A DNA stretch of 10,373 nt from Idiomarina sp. UBA6142 (GTDB lineage Bacteria; Pseudomonadota; Gammaproteobacteria; Enterobacterales; Alteromonadaceae). The stretch is from NCBI GenBank assembly GCA_002423905.1, contig DIVC01000126.1:20595-30967 (forward strand), in the 5' to 3' direction. A program made the translations under genes and the position numbers. Positions 1 to 7,258 of the stretch are shown in pieces. The notes under the pieces were generated by a model. That model had not been told where the DNA came from. It searched no databases and was given only the letters and a program-made list of their open reading frames with translations. Position 1 is the stretch's first letter. Every line of letters begins with the position of its first letter.

Positions 1-419
1 ATCGGGTCGATAAAATAGCTGTGGCCGACATCATCAAAACGCAGCAACGGGTAATCTGGGAAATCAATCAGCTCCAAAGTAAGACCCGCATAGGCAGCAA
101 CTTCTTGCAATAAAATTGCCAGACTCACAGGCATGCCAGTACGCAGCCGAATGACGCGATCGAGTAACACCCGTTTGGCACTCAGCACCGGCTCTGGAGC
201 ATCACTAAAGCCCATCTGTAGATAAAAGTTATCGCACAGAGCATTCAGCCGATCCAGCCCAGACAAACCCTCGCTCAATTCGGCTGCAGCGCGCGCTAAC
301 TGATAAAACTCGGCAATGTACTGATCGCTGTCGCTGTGAAAGATACGGCTAATATCCCAGCCAATTTCAATGCTCGGTAGCAACTCCTGATCGACCTGGT
401 CGAGAAAACTAAAACGCAT
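1..419 (-). CDS. sirB1: SirB1-family protein (YchA-like), C-terminus outside window
   Basis: The first 139 complete residues are visible, from ATG at 419 to the window edge; the family's proteins are usually about 270 residues, so roughly half is missing. An in-frame TAG lies a few codons upstream, so this start is well bounded. The region around residues 90-127 (RLRTGMPVSLAILLQEVA, then a run ending FPDYPLLRF) matches the transglutaminase-like core of SirB1/YchA, where R-x-G-x-x-x-SL is the recognisable signature; the TPR-like second half is not in view. The only cysteine seen is C62, outside that core, so the visible part shows no obvious catalytic Cys. The gene is last in the hemA-prfA-prmC-regulator-sirB2 series, 26 bases after sirB2. 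In E. coli the same position is held by ychA, before kdsA. The SirB name comes from a Salmonella invasion-gene phenotype; the molecular function is not established. Confidence 0.85.
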   Translation of the reverse strand, partial: MRFSFLDQVDQELLPSIEIGWDISRIFHSDSDQYIAEFYQLARAAAELSEGLSGLDRLNALCDNFYLQMGFSDAPEPVLSAKRVLLDRVIRLRTGMPVSLAILLQEVAAYAGLTLELIDFPDYPLLRFDDVGHSYFIDP

Positions 420-445
420 AGTTGTTAAACACTTACCCTAAAAAA

Positions 446-817
446 TCATGAACCAAACAAGGGTACTTTGGCATAGGCCACATGCAATAACAGCATGATC
501 CAACCCAATGCCACAAAGAACCCGAGGTAACGCCATAATGCTGTTTGTGCGCGCATGGCGATAATACCAAACACGATGTAACCAATCAGACCAATGGTTT
601 TATTCATGTACCAGGCCGAACCTAATACCAAGCCATACCATAGCAGCGCCACGATGCTTAATAACAGCAGCGTATCAATAATGTGTGGTGCTATTTTAAC
701 CCATTTTTGCTTGGCAATTTGGGCATCAATGCTGCGCCAGAAAAACCGTAAGATAAAAAACAACACACTAATCACTACTAGGGTGACGTGAATATGTTTA
801 AGCGCTAAGTACGACAT
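446..817 (-). CDS. sirB2: SirB2-family four-helix inner-membrane protein
   Basis: This is a 123-residue, very hydrophobic protein of normal length for SirB2 (E. coli YchQ is about 130). Four membrane helices can be read at about residues 10-27, 46-66, 74-90 and 96-114. Short polar links separate them, the largest around residues 28-44 (basic and amide residues). H8 and H10 near the first helix and H45 before the second are the notable polar residues; the family is histidine-rich at such places. No signal peptide or extramembrane domain is present. The start at 817 directly abuts the stop of the upstream response-regulator gene, and a strong GAGGAG Shine-Dalgarno sits 9 bases before it, inside that gene. 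It belongs to the hemA operon and precedes sirB1. The biochemical role is unknown; the annotation rests on family resemblance and position. Confidence 0.92.
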   Translation of the reverse strand: MSYLALKHIHVTLVVISVLFFILRFFWRSIDAQIAKQKWVKIAPHIIDTLLLLSIVALLWYGLVLGSAWYMNKTIGLIGYIVFGIIAMRAQTALWRYLGFFVALGWIMLLLHVAYAKVPLFGS

Positions 818-1417
818 TTATGCTTGCTCCTCGGATAGACGTGCGGTTACCTGCTGGTAGGCCGCTGGAAAATCGTGTTGTAGTTGTTGTAGAACCTGCT
901 CTAACTGTCGCTCCAACTGCTGTCGTTGTTGCTCCACTCGCATGATATCGCGATACGAGCGCAACGATGACATCACGGCAGTAAACAGTTTTTGCGAGGT
1001 CAGTTCAGTCTTCGCTTTGTAATCGTTTATATCATAGTGAATGACCACCGACCGTTCAGGCGCTTGGCCTGGTTGTCCGGTGCGTAAAATAATCCGCGAG
1101 AATTGATTTTTCATGGTATTGCGGACAAATTCGGTCACTTTTAAACCGGCGTCATCAGTATCCATCACCACATCGAGCAAAATCAACGCGATATCGTGAT
1201 GTTGGGTGACCAGTTGCTCCGCTTCAGCACGAGAGTATGCACTCAAAAACTCTAACCCACGCTGCTCGAAACTGAGCTCCATCAATGCTAAACGTGTCAC
1301 CGCATGAACTTCTTTTTCATCGTCAACGATCAACACCTTCCAACCCGGCAACTTGGGGTTAGCCTGATGTTGTGGTTGCGGTTCATCGGCAAACAAAAAT
1401 TCCTGATTGACCGTCAT
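818..1417 (-). CDS. Stand-alone response regulator with DUF3369-type receiver and coiled-coil tail
   Basis: This protein of 199 residues is a single CheY-like receiver with a short tail. Receiver landmarks are the acidic pocket D32-D33, the phosphoacceptor D82 in LILLDVVM, T113 in ILRTGQPG, and Y133 with K136 in INDYKAKTEL. The motifs VMDTDDAGL, LRTGQPGQAPER and YDINDYKAKTEL with the following SSLRSYRDI are typical of receivers at the N-terminus of DUF3369 proteins (about 500 residues, often with HD-GYP, GGDEF or kinase-type output). Here the chain ends soon after: residues 160-199 are a glutamine/glutamate-rich heptad-like stretch, with no DUF3369 domain, DNA-binding domain or enzyme. I chose ATG 1417 because it overlaps the prmC stop as ATGA and gives the MTVNQEFLFADE start seen in such proteins; ATG 1429 (203 residues) is possible. 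No partner kinase is in view. Output is unknown; it may act by protein-protein contact. Confidence 0.88.
   Translation of the reverse strand: MTVNQEFLFADEPQPQHQANPKLPGWKVLIVDDEKEVHAVTRLALMELSFEQRGLEFLSAYSRAEAEQLVTQHHDIALILLDVVMDTDDAGLKVTEFVRNTMKNQFSRIILRTGQPGQAPERSVVIHYDINDYKAKTELTSQKLFTAVMSSLRSYRDIMRVEQQRQQLERQLEQVLQQLQHDFPAAYQQVTARLSEEQA
827..832 (-). promoter_or_regulatory. Shine-Dalgarno of sirB2, inside the upstream gene
   Basis: On the minus strand this reads GAGGAG, 9 bases before the sirB2 ATG. It is made by the two glutamate codons (E196, E197) near the C-terminus of the response regulator, so the two genes share sequence and sirB2 translation is probably coupled to it. Confidence 0.75.
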
Positions 1418-2265
1418 TCGCCTACCCATTGTCCGAGAGTGATGCGTTCCAGCTTAGCATAATCACGCTGACTGGAAACCTGCGTATAACCCCGTTGTTG
1501 AAACAGTGCACGGACCGCCTGCCCCTGCTGCCAACCATGTTCAAGCAACAACCAACCGCCGCTGCGCAAATAATGTGGTGCTTGGCTAATCAACTGGGCT
1601 AAATCGGCGAGCCCCTGTTGCGCGGCAACCAGCGCCGAACGCGGTTCAAAACGCACATCACCTTGCTGCAAATGCGGATCGGCGGCATCAATATAGGGCG
1701 GATTGCTCACCACTGCATGAAATTGCGGTTGTAACGTTAAAGCGCTGAACCAATCACTTTGTATCACCGTGACATCCAACTGCAGCCGTTGGGCATTGCG
1801 TTGTGCTAGGGCTACCGCCCGAGCATCACGCTCAAGTGCCAGCACCTGCCACTGCGGCCGTTCACTTTTGAGCGCTAGCGCAATAGCTCCGCTACCGCAA
1901 CCCAAATCAATCACCTGTGCACACTCTGGCAAATCCAGCGCCAGCGCCGCTTCCACCAAATGTTCAGTGTCTGGGCGCGGGATCAAGGTGCTGTTGTCAA
2001 CCGCCAGTGGCAACGACCAGAACTCGCGTTCGCCGAGTAAATAAGCCACTGGTTGCCCCTGTTCACGGGCGCTGATGAACTGTTCAAACTGCTGTTGCTG
2101 CGCTGCATTCACGCCACGCTCAGGCCAAGTCAGCAGATAGCTACGCGACTTACCCAATACCTTACCTAACAGTAATTCAGCATCCAAACGCGCACTCTCA
2201 CTCTGCCACAGCCGCGCTTGCGCCTGCTGAATTAATTCGGCAATAGAGAGCGGCGCCGCCACCAT
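1414..2265 (-). CDS. prmC: Release factor glutamine methyltransferase PrmC (HemK)
   Basis: PrmC transfers a methyl group from S-adenosylmethionine to the side-chain amide of the glutamine in the GGQ motif of release factors 1 and 2, in the cytosol, which increases termination efficiency. The 283-residue length is normal. Residues 1-80 are the helical N-terminal substrate-binding domain. The Rossmann-type methyltransferase core follows, with SAM motif I as VIDLGCGSGAIAL (about 118-130), the acidic residue of motif II in LALERD (about 142-147), and the NPPY catalytic motif at 188-191, which holds the target amide. PRPDTE at about 96-101 is also conserved in the family. Its substrate gene prfA lies immediately upstream, with the prfA stop and prmC start overlapping as TAATG, and the next gene overlaps its end as ATGA. 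It is almost certainly co-translated with prfA. Confidence 0.97.
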   Translation of the reverse strand: MVAAPLSIAELIQQAQARLWQSESARLDAELLLGKVLGKSRSYLLTWPERGVNAAQQQQFEQFISAREQGQPVAYLLGEREFWSLPLAVDNSTLIPRPDTEHLVEAALALDLPECAQVIDLGCGSGAIALALKSERPQWQVLALERDARAVALAQRNAQRLQLDVTVIQSDWFSALTLQPQFHAVVSNPPYIDAADPHLQQGDVRFEPRSALVAAQQGLADLAQLISQAPHYLRSGGWLLLEHGWQQGQAVRALFQQRGYTQVSSQRDYAKLERITLGQWVGE

Positions 2266-3356
2266 TAATGCTGATCCGCCAATGCTGCCAACAGATCAGC
2301 TTGGTGCTCTTGAATAATGGCATCGAGCAGCAAATCAAGTGAACCGTTGAGTACTTCATCCAGCCGGTACAAAGTCAGGTTGATACGATGGTCACTGACC
2401 CGCCCTTGCGGATAATTATAAGTGCGAATACGCTCCGAACGATCACCGCTGCCGACCAGACTACGGCGGGTGCTCTGCTCTTCAGCAGCACGCTTGTCAT
2501 CGGCGGCTTTTTGCAAGCGCGCTTGCAATACCGACATCGCTTTGGCCCGGTTCTTGTGCTGTGAGCGCTCTTCCTGACATTCCACCACCACGCCCGATGG
2601 AATGTGGGTAATACGAATCGCCGAGTCGGTGCGGTTAACGTGCTGACCACCGGCACCTGAGGCGCGATAGGTATCGACCCGCAAATCGGCTGGGTTAATT
2701 TCAATAGCCTCGGCTTCGGGAACTTCCGGTAACACCGCAACGGTACAGGCTGAGGTATGCACCCGACCTTGTGACTCGGTTTCCGGCACTCGCTGCACGC
2801 GGTGACCGCCCGACTCAAATTTCATACGGCCGTAAGCACCATCACCCGACATGTGCGCGATCACCTCTTTGTAGCCGCCATGTTCGCCTTCGTTGCAACT
2901 GACAATACTCACTTTCCAACCGTTCACTTCGGCGTAACGGCTATACATGCGGAATAAGTCACCAGCGAAAATTGCCGCTTCATCACCACCTGCTCCAGCA
3001 CGGATCTCAAGGTAGCAAGGGTGATCATCATTGGGGTCACGTGGTAGCAACAATACTTGTAATTGCTGCGCTACCTGTTCCAGTTTTTCTTTGCTCTCGG
3101 CCAGCTCCAGTTCCGCCATTTCGCGCATTTCCACATCGTCTTCTTGCAGCATCTCACGAGCGCCCGCTTCATCAGCCTGCAACTGTTGATACTGTTGAAA
3201 GCAGGCGACAATTTCTTCAAGCTGCGAGTACTCGCGCGATAACGCACGAAAACGATCCTGATTGCCAATCACAGTGGCATCGCCCAGCAAATGCTGAACT
3301 TCTTCATAGCGCTCCAGCAAACCTTCCAGCTTGCGGACAATCGATGGGTGAATCAT
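2265..3356 (-). CDS. prfA: Peptide chain release factor 1
   Basis: RF1 recognises UAA and UAG in the ribosomal A site and triggers peptidyl-tRNA hydrolysis. At 363 residues it has normal length. Order: N-terminal helical domain with coiled coil (about 1-105), then the core. The codon-recognition PxT tripeptide reads PET at 191-193 in [13 protein letters not shown]. The universal GGQ motif is at 236-238 in SGAGGQHVN, with Q238 the residue methylated by Prm[21 protein letters not shown] and the [12 protein letters not shown] segment are standard RF1/RF2 sequences. The PxT tripeptide, where RF2 has SPF, identifies it as RF1, and the absence of an internal UGA frameshift site agrees. The start lies 3 bases after the hemA stop without a clear Shine-Dalgarno of its own, so translation is probably coupled to hemA. 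Confidence 0.98.
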   Translation of the reverse strand: MIHPSIVRKLEGLLERYEEVQHLLGDATVIGNQDRFRALSREYSQLEEIVACFQQYQQLQADEAGAREMLQEDDVEMREMAELELAESKEKLEQVAQQLQVLLLPRDPNDDHPCYLEIRAGAGGDEAAIFAGDLFRMYSRYAEVNGWKVSIVSCNEGEHGGYKEVIAHMSGDGAYGRMKFESGGHRVQRVPETESQGRVHTSACTVAVLPEVPEAEAIEINPADLRVDTYRASGAGGQHVNRTDSAIRITHIPSGVVVECQEERSQHKNRAKAMSVLQARLQKAADDKRAAEEQSTRRSLVGSGDRSERIRTYNYPQGRVSDHRINLTLYRLDEVLNGSLDLLLDAIIQEHQADLLAALADQH

Positions 3357-3359
3357 AGG

Positions 3360-4610
3360 TTATTGGTCGTCTGTGTTTAATTGTTTAAAGACGGCGAGTG
3401 TCGCGTAATCGCCCTGCGCCCCTGACGCGCGAATTAACCGCGTAGGAGCGTGTAAAAATTTCTTGGTGAGGCGTTGCGTGAGTTCACTTATTACCTCATC
3501 CGCCGGCTTTCCGGCTGCTAATTGTTGTTGTGCTCTGAGTAACTGTTCCTGAGCTATCGCTTCAGTCCGTTGGCGATAATTGCGCAGTAAATCGACATGG
3601 TCGAGACTTCGTAACCAAGCATTAAACTCGGCCACTTGGGTGACAATGATCTGTTGTGCTTCAGCCGCTGCTTGTTCGCGATTGCGCAAATTCTCAGTGA
3701 TGATCCCTTGCAGGTCATCCACCGTGTATAAGTAGGCGTCATTGAGATCGTTGACCTGCGCTTCAATATCACGCGGCACAGCTAAATCAATCAATAAAAT
3801 GGGCTGCCAGCGCCGCTGTTTCAGTGCGGTCTCAACCATGCCTTTACCGATAATCGGCAAGGTACTCGCGGTTGAGCTAATCACCACATCGGCTTGCGGC
3901 AGGAGTTCCGGCAACTCGGCGAGCGTGTGTGCCTGACCATTAAACTTACTGGCCACCCCTTGCGCCCGCTCTAAAGTCCGGTTCGCCACCAACAGTTGCT
4001 TCACCCCATGCTCGCGCAGATGTTGAGCAACTAACTCAGCGGTATCACCAGCCCCCACTAACAGCACCGTCGACTGCTTGAGGTCGGCAAATATTTGCCG
4101 CGCCAAATTCACCGCAGCATAGGCTACCGATACTGCATTGGCGCCAACACTGGTTTCGCTGCGTACTGTTTTAGCCACTTTAAAACTATGCTGAAACAAC
4201 CGCTCCAATACACCACCGACACTGGCTTGGTCTTTAGCGAATTGATAGGCCTGTTTCACTTGGCCAAGAATTTGCGGTTCACCCAACACCAACGAATCAA
4301 GCCCACTCGCTACCCGCATGAGATGCTGCATGGCTTGTTCATCTTCATAGCTATATACGTGGTTGCGCAAGGTATCGATAGCAATACCATGATAGCCGGC
4401 TAACCAGCCGATCAATAAATCCGCCGAAGCCTCGCCATAGCAGTACAATTCGGTGCGATTACAGGTCGATAAAATCACTGCTTCGTCCACCCCTGCCTGC
4501 ACACGCAAAGCCGGCAGCGCTTGATGCAGCTGCTCTGGACCGAAGGCAACTTGTTCGCGTAATGCCACAGAAGCCGTTTTGTGATTAACACCGAGTGCAA
4601 AAATGGTCAT
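3360..4610 (-). CDS. hemA: Glutamyl-tRNA reductase
   Basis: HemA performs the first committed step of C5-pathway tetrapyrrole synthesis: NADPH-dependent reduction of glutamyl-tRNA(Glu) to glutamate-1-semialdehyde, which HemL converts to 5-aminolevulinate. The 416 residues match the family. The N-terminal catalytic domain has GVNHKTA (7-13) and the nucleophilic C50 in the signature STCNRTELYCY. LGEPQILGQVK (109-119) is another conserved block. The NADPH-binding domain contains GAGDTAELV at 186-194, and SSTAS with the LIDLAVPRDIE segment follows. The C-terminal dimerisation helices contain LTKKFLHAPTR, typical of the family. The ATG at 4610 has an AGGT ribosome site a few bases upstream. It heads the operon with prfA and prmC, as in many gammaproteobacteria, and diverges from lolB. 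The N-terminal region is close to the E. coli one that controls HemA degradation by haem, but that control here is inference. Confidence 0.98.
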   Translation of the reverse strand: MTIFALGVNHKTASVALREQVAFGPEQLHQALPALRVQAGVDEAVILSTCNRTELYCYGEASADLLIGWLAGYHGIAIDTLRNHVYSYEDEQAMQHLMRVASGLDSLVLGEPQILGQVKQAYQFAKDQASVGGVLERLFQHSFKVAKTVRSETSVGANAVSVAYAAVNLARQIFADLKQSTVLLVGAGDTAELVAQHLREHGVKQLLVANRTLERAQGVASKFNGQAHTLAELPELLPQADVVISSTASTLPIIGKGMVETALKQRRWQPILLIDLAVPRDIEAQVNDLNDAYLYTVDDLQGIITENLRNREQAAAEAQQIIVTQVAEFNAWLRSLDHVDLLRNYRQRTEAIAQEQLLRAQQQLAAGKPADEVISELTQRLTKKFLHAPTRLIRASGAQGDYATLAVFKQLNTDDQ

Positions 4611-4655
4611 AATAACCTGAGTAAACTAGCCCTTAGCTGCTGCGAAACGCTGGCA

Positions 4656-4684
4656 ATTGTACGCCAATGCCCGCATGATGAAAA
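4656..4684 (-). promoter_or_regulatory. Likely sigma-70 promoter of the hemA operon
   Basis: Read on the minus strand, TTTTCA (4684-4679) and TACAAT (4661-4656) are separated by 17 bases and match the -35 and -10 consensus at 4 and 5 of 6 positions. Transcription would start near 4649, leaving a leader of about 39 bases before hemA. The whole divergent gap (4611-4708) is only 98 bases, so the lolB promoter must lie in the same space or inside hemA. For lolB I see only weak candidates, such as CTGGCA with CATGAT around 4650-4679. Confidence 0.5.
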
Positions 4685-4708
4685 GCATACTGCTGTCTGG
4701 ATGAGCTG

Positions 4709-5350
4709 ATGAGACCATTATTAACCCTGCTGTTGTTGGCTGTGCTGCCAGTTACCCTCAGCGCATGCACCACCACACCCCAGCACCATAGTTTAAGCGC
4801 CATTGATCGCACTGCGGCGCTGACCCATCAGCAACAGCTGCAGAGCATGAGCAGTTGGCGCTTACAGGGCCAATTAGCGCTATTTGATCTCAGCGCCGAC
4901 AAACGCCATTCGCTGTACATCGATTGGCAACACAGCCCTGCCCTTATTAACATTCGTTTCTCGCATCCACTACAAGGCACCTTAGCGCGACTGGAACAAA
5001 CTCCCGCCGGTGCCGTGCTGATCGATGACAACGACAAGCGCTTTTACGCCAGCGACGCTGAAACGCTGTTGCGCGATTACTTTAATTTGGCCCTGCCATT
5101 TAACTTAGTCAGCGAACTTATTTTGGGGCGCGAGCAAGCAACCATGCAGCAGCAACACTATATTCTCCTCAACCAACAACAACCGCCATTGGCGTTGCTC
5201 AGTCGGTATGCTATTCCAGCTACCGGACAGCTGTGGAAAGCCCAACTTAGTAATTATAAATCAATACAAAACATCATGTTACCGCAGCAATTTGAGTTAA
5301 CCGCGAACGAATGGCGGATCAAATTACGAGTCAGTCAATGGCAATTTTAA
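4709..5350 (+). CDS. lolB: Outer-membrane lipoprotein receptor LolB
   Basis: LolB is itself an outer-membrane lipoprotein. It takes lipoproteins from the periplasmic carrier LolA and inserts them into the inner leaflet of the outer membrane. The 213-residue precursor starts with a lipoprotein signal peptide: R2, a hydrophobic run LLTLLLLAVLPVTL, then lipobox LSAC with acylated C20. Threonine at mature position +2 fits export to the outer membrane rather than retention. The mature part carries the LolB pattern: SWRLQGQLALF, then alternating beta strands (YIDWQHSPALINIRFSHPLQ, VLIDDNDKRFYASDAE) and a C-terminal RIKLRVSQW strand like the IKLKMDNW end of E. coli LolB. ATG 4709 has GGA at 4699-4701 as ribosome site; a nearby ATG at 4701 stops after two codons. 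It diverges from hemA and is followed by ispE, the standard arrangement. Confidence 0.95.
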   Translation: MRPLLTLLLLAVLPVTLSACTTTPQHHSLSAIDRTAALTHQQQLQSMSSWRLQGQLALFDLSADKRHSLYIDWQHSPALINIRFSHPLQGTLARLEQTPAGAVLIDDNDKRFYASDAETLLRDYFNLALPFNLVSELILGREQATMQQQHYILLNQQQPPLALLSRYAIPATGQLWKAQLSNYKSIQNIMLPQQFELTANEWRIKLRVSQWQF

Positions 5351-6207
5351 CCCTACCAGCACCGGCTAAACTCAATTTATTTTTACACATTACCGGGCGC
5401 CGAGGTGATGGCTACCATCAGTTGCAAACGCTGTTTCAGTTTCTCGATTACTCTGATCAATTGGATTTTAAGTTACGTAGCGACCAACACCTCGGCTTTG
5501 ATTGTGATGACCCGAGCTTATGCGGCGACCAAAACCTGGTGCTGCGGGCAGCCCGCTTAATGGCCGAGCGCTATCCCAACCACCCTGGCGTCGATATTTT
5601 CTTGCATAAAAAGCTGCCCTATGGCGGTGGTTTAGGGGGCGGATCATCGGATGCAGCCACCACCCTCTTAGCGCTCCGGCAGTTATGGGATCTCGCTATC
5701 AGCGACCACCAATTAGCCGACATCGGCCTGCAATTAGGCGCTGACGTGCCCGTGTTTGTGCATGGTCATGCTGCCTTTGCCGAGGGTATTGGTGACCAAT
5801 TACAACTCGCCACGCCAGCGCAGCTTTGGTATCTGGTAGTGCACCCTAACGTGCACGTGGCGACCGCCGAAATTTTTCGCCACCCCGACTTACCGCGCCA
5901 ACATGCCCACTTACACTGGCCACAGTGGAGTTGGGACAGCACCAGCAACGATTGCCAACAACTGGTCGGTGATCTTTATCCCGAAGTTGCCAAGGCACTG
6001 GAGTGGTTGGTACACTATGCACCCGTTCGTATGACCGGTACCGGAGCCTGTATTTTCGGTCGGTTTGAGCAGGAAGGAGCAGCCCGTGAGGTACTCCATC
6101 AACTGCCGTCGGCCTGGCGAGGCTTTGTTGCTCGCGGCTGTAATGAATCGCCGGTCTGCCATGCCCTAAGGCAGGCCGCCACTGTCAACCTGACCAACCA
6201 AGATTGA
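5338..6207 (+). CDS. ispE: 4-diphosphocytidyl-2-C-methyl-D-erythritol kinase
   Basis: IspE phosphorylates the 2-hydroxyl of CDP-methylerythritol with ATP, the fourth step of the MEP route to isopentenyl diphosphate. From ATG 5338 the protein has 289 residues, close to E. coli's 283. It is a GHMP kinase: [16 protein letters not shown] near the N-terminus with K11, the glycine-rich phosphate loop [15 protein letters not shown] (93-107), catalytic D136 in LGADVPVF, and the C-terminal [12 protein letters not shown] motif. I prefer 5338 over the upstream ATG at 5311 (298 residues). It has ACGAG seven bases before it and puts AKLNL at the family's usual distance from the N-terminus; the 9 extra residues resemble nothing in the family. 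The chosen start overlaps the lolB end by 13 bases, so the two are probably translationally coupled. Confidence 0.97.
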   Translation: MAILTLPAPAKLNLFLHITGRRGDGYHQLQTLFQFLDYSDQLDFKLRSDQHLGFDCDDPSLCGDQNLVLRAARLMAERYPNHPGVDIFLHKKLPYGGGLGGGSSDAATTLLALRQLWDLAISDHQLADIGLQLGADVPVFVHGHAAFAEGIGDQLQLATPAQLWYLVVHPNVHVATAEIFRHPDLPRQHAHLHWPQWSWDSTSNDCQQLVGDLYPEVAKALEWLVHYAPVRMTGTGACIFGRFEQEGAAREVLHQLPSAWRGFVARGCNESPVCHALRQAATVNLTNQD

Positions 6208-6210
6208 GGT
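6206..6210 (+). promoter_or_regulatory. Shine-Dalgarno fixing the prs start at GTG 6216
   Basis: GAGGT sits 5 bases before GTG 6216 and overlaps the ispE TGA stop. The in-frame TTG at 6204 lies upstream of this site and so cannot use it, which favours the GTG start. Confidence 0.7.
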
Positions 6211-6215
6211 TTAGT

Positions 6216-7163
6216 GTGCCTGATATGAAGCTGTTCGCTGGCAATGCCGTGCCAGAACTTGCCCGTAAAATTGCTGACCGCCTGTATATCAAACTCGGCG
6301 ATGCCGAAGTGGGTCGTTTCAGCGATGGCGAGATCAACGTTAAAATCAACGAAAACGTGCGTGGTTCTGACGTCTTCATCATTCAATCCACCTGTGCCCC
6401 CACCAACGACAATCTGATGGAACTGATTGTCATGGTTGATGCGCTACGCCGCGCCTCGGCTGGCCGCATTACTGCGGTCATTCCGTATTTTGGTTATGCC
6501 CGTCAAGATCGCCGCGTGCGCTCAGCACGGGTACCAATTACCGCCAAAGTGGTAGCGGACTTTTTATCTTCAGTCGGTGTTGATCGCGTGCTCACCGTCG
6601 ATTTGCATGCTGAGCAGATTCAAGGCTTCTTCGATGTGCCAGTGGATAACGTTTTTGGTACCCCGGTACTGATGGAACATCTGCGCCAACAAGCTTTCCA
6701 TAACCCAGTAGTGATATCACCTGACATTGGTGGTGTCGTTCGTGCTCGGGCACTGGCCAAGTTACTCAATGATATCGACTTAGCGATTATCGATAAGCGT
6801 CGTCCGCGTGCCAACGAATCGCAAGTGATGCACATTATAGGTGATGTGAACGATCGTGATTGTATTATCGTCGATGACATGATTGACACCGGTGGCACCC
6901 TCTGCAAGGCCGCCGAAGCACTGAAGAAAAATGGCGCGCGACGCGTGTTTGCCTATGCCACCCACCCAGTATTCTCTGGCAATGCCGTCGCCAACATTCG
7001 CGACTCACACATTGATCAAGTGGTGGTGACTGATAGCATTCCATTGAGCGCTGAAATGAAAGCACTCGATAAAGTGCATCAACTGACCCTGGGCGGGATG
7101 TTGTCAGAAGCACTGCGGCGGGTCAGCAACGAAGAATCAATTTCAGCAATGTTCGAGTACTAA
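6216..7163 (+). CDS. prs: Ribose-phosphate pyrophosphokinase (PRPP synthase)
   Basis: Prs transfers pyrophosphate from ATP to ribose 5-phosphate, giving PRPP for purine, pyrimidine, NAD, histidine and tryptophan synthesis. From GTG 6216 the protein is 315 residues, the same as E. coli Prs, and begins [10 protein letters not shown] exactly as that enzyme does. Long stretches are near identical to the E. coli protein: RFSDGE (34-39), [34 protein letters not shown] (90-108), the metal- and ATP-binding [13 protein letters not shown] with H131, the flexible catalytic loop KRRPRAN (194-200), and the PRPP-binding motif [11 protein letters not shown] (219-229). The C-terminus EESISAMFE is also standard. 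It follows ispE with an 8-base gap. The tRNA-Gln gene found here in Pseudomonas is absent. No terminator is visible after its stop, so some transcripts may run into rplY. Confidence 0.98.
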   Translation: MPDMKLFAGNAVPELARKIADRLYIKLGDAEVGRFSDGEINVKINENVRGSDVFIIQSTCAPTNDNLMELIVMVDALRRASAGRITAVIPYFGYARQDRRVRSARVPITAKVVADFLSSVGVDRVLTVDLHAEQIQGFFDVPVDNVFGTPVLMEHLRQQAFHNPVVISPDIGGVVRARALAKLLNDIDLAIIDKRRPRANESQVMHIIGDVNDRDCIIVDDMIDTGGTLCKAAEALKKNGARRVFAYATHPVFSGNAVANIRDSHIDQVVVTDSIPLSAEMKALDKVHQLTLGGMLSEALRRVSNEESISAMFEY

Positions 7164-7192
7164 TTGAATTCTGTCGGCGCTGGTGGTAATAT
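7164..7192 (+). promoter_or_regulatory. Likely rplY promoter with extended -10 and GC-rich discriminator
   Basis: TTGAAT (7164-7169), a 17-base spacer and TAATAT (7187-7192) with TGG directly before the -10 form an extended -10 sigma-70 promoter. Each hexamer matches 4 of 6. The following bases TTCGCGCC, up to the expected start near 7199-7201, are mostly G/C. Such discriminators mark promoters inhibited by ppGpp and DksA, and from memory the E. coli rplY promoter is reported to behave this way. Control of this copy is inferred. Confidence 0.55.
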
Positions 7193-7216
7193 TTCGCGCC
7201 CTCAAATCAGAGGTAT

Positions 7217-7258
7217 ATGTCGGTTATTTGGTCGCGAATAGCCGACGTTCTTTTATTT
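7217..7258 (+). promoter_or_regulatory. rplY leader hairpin followed by a T-rich run (possible attenuator or autoregulatory element)
   Basis: ATGTCGGTTAT (7217-7227) pairs with ATAGCCGACGT (7238-7248): 11 pairs, two of them G-U, closing a 10-base loop. TCTTTTATTT follows at 7249-7258. This is the shape of a weak intrinsic terminator, placed between the promoter and the rplY Shine-Dalgarno (GGAG, 7262-7265), so it could act as an attenuator or as a target for bL25 feedback. The shape is seen; the function is inferred. Confidence 0.45.

Noticed and set aside
594..791. 65-residue plus-strand open frame opposite sirB2
   Set aside because: It is antisense to a well-supported membrane-protein gene and shows no ribosome site or family resemblance.
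2774..2788. PET in place of PAT in the RF1 codon-recognition tripeptide
   Set aside because: The middle position of the RF1 PxT motif varies naturally among bacteria; the proline and threonine are kept, so this is not evidence of altered stop-codon use.
2972..3358. 128-residue open frame on the plus strand opposite prfA
   Set aside because: It lies wholly antisense to the conserved N-terminal half of release factor 1, has no recognisable domain, and has histidine/proline-rich composition typical of an antisense shadow.
4095..4403. 102-residue plus-strand open frame opposite hemA
   Set aside because: The complementary frame is the highly conserved glutamyl-tRNA reductase core; the antisense product resembles nothing known.
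5311..5337. ATG at 5311 as the ispE start
   Set aside because: It adds nine residues with no family match and has a weaker ribosome site; ATG 5338 has ACGAG at 7 bases and normal spacing to the AKLNL motif.
6204..6215. TTG at 6204 as the prs start (319 residues)
   Set aside because: GTG 6216 has a well-placed GAGGT and gives a 315-residue protein starting [10 protein letters not shown], the same as E. coli Prs; TTG 6204 overlaps the ispE stop and lacks a ribosome site.
7164..7216. A terminator for prs in the gap before rplY
   Set aside because: I found no stem with a following T-run between the prs stop and the rplY promoter; the only hairpin lies downstream of that promoter, in the rplY leader.
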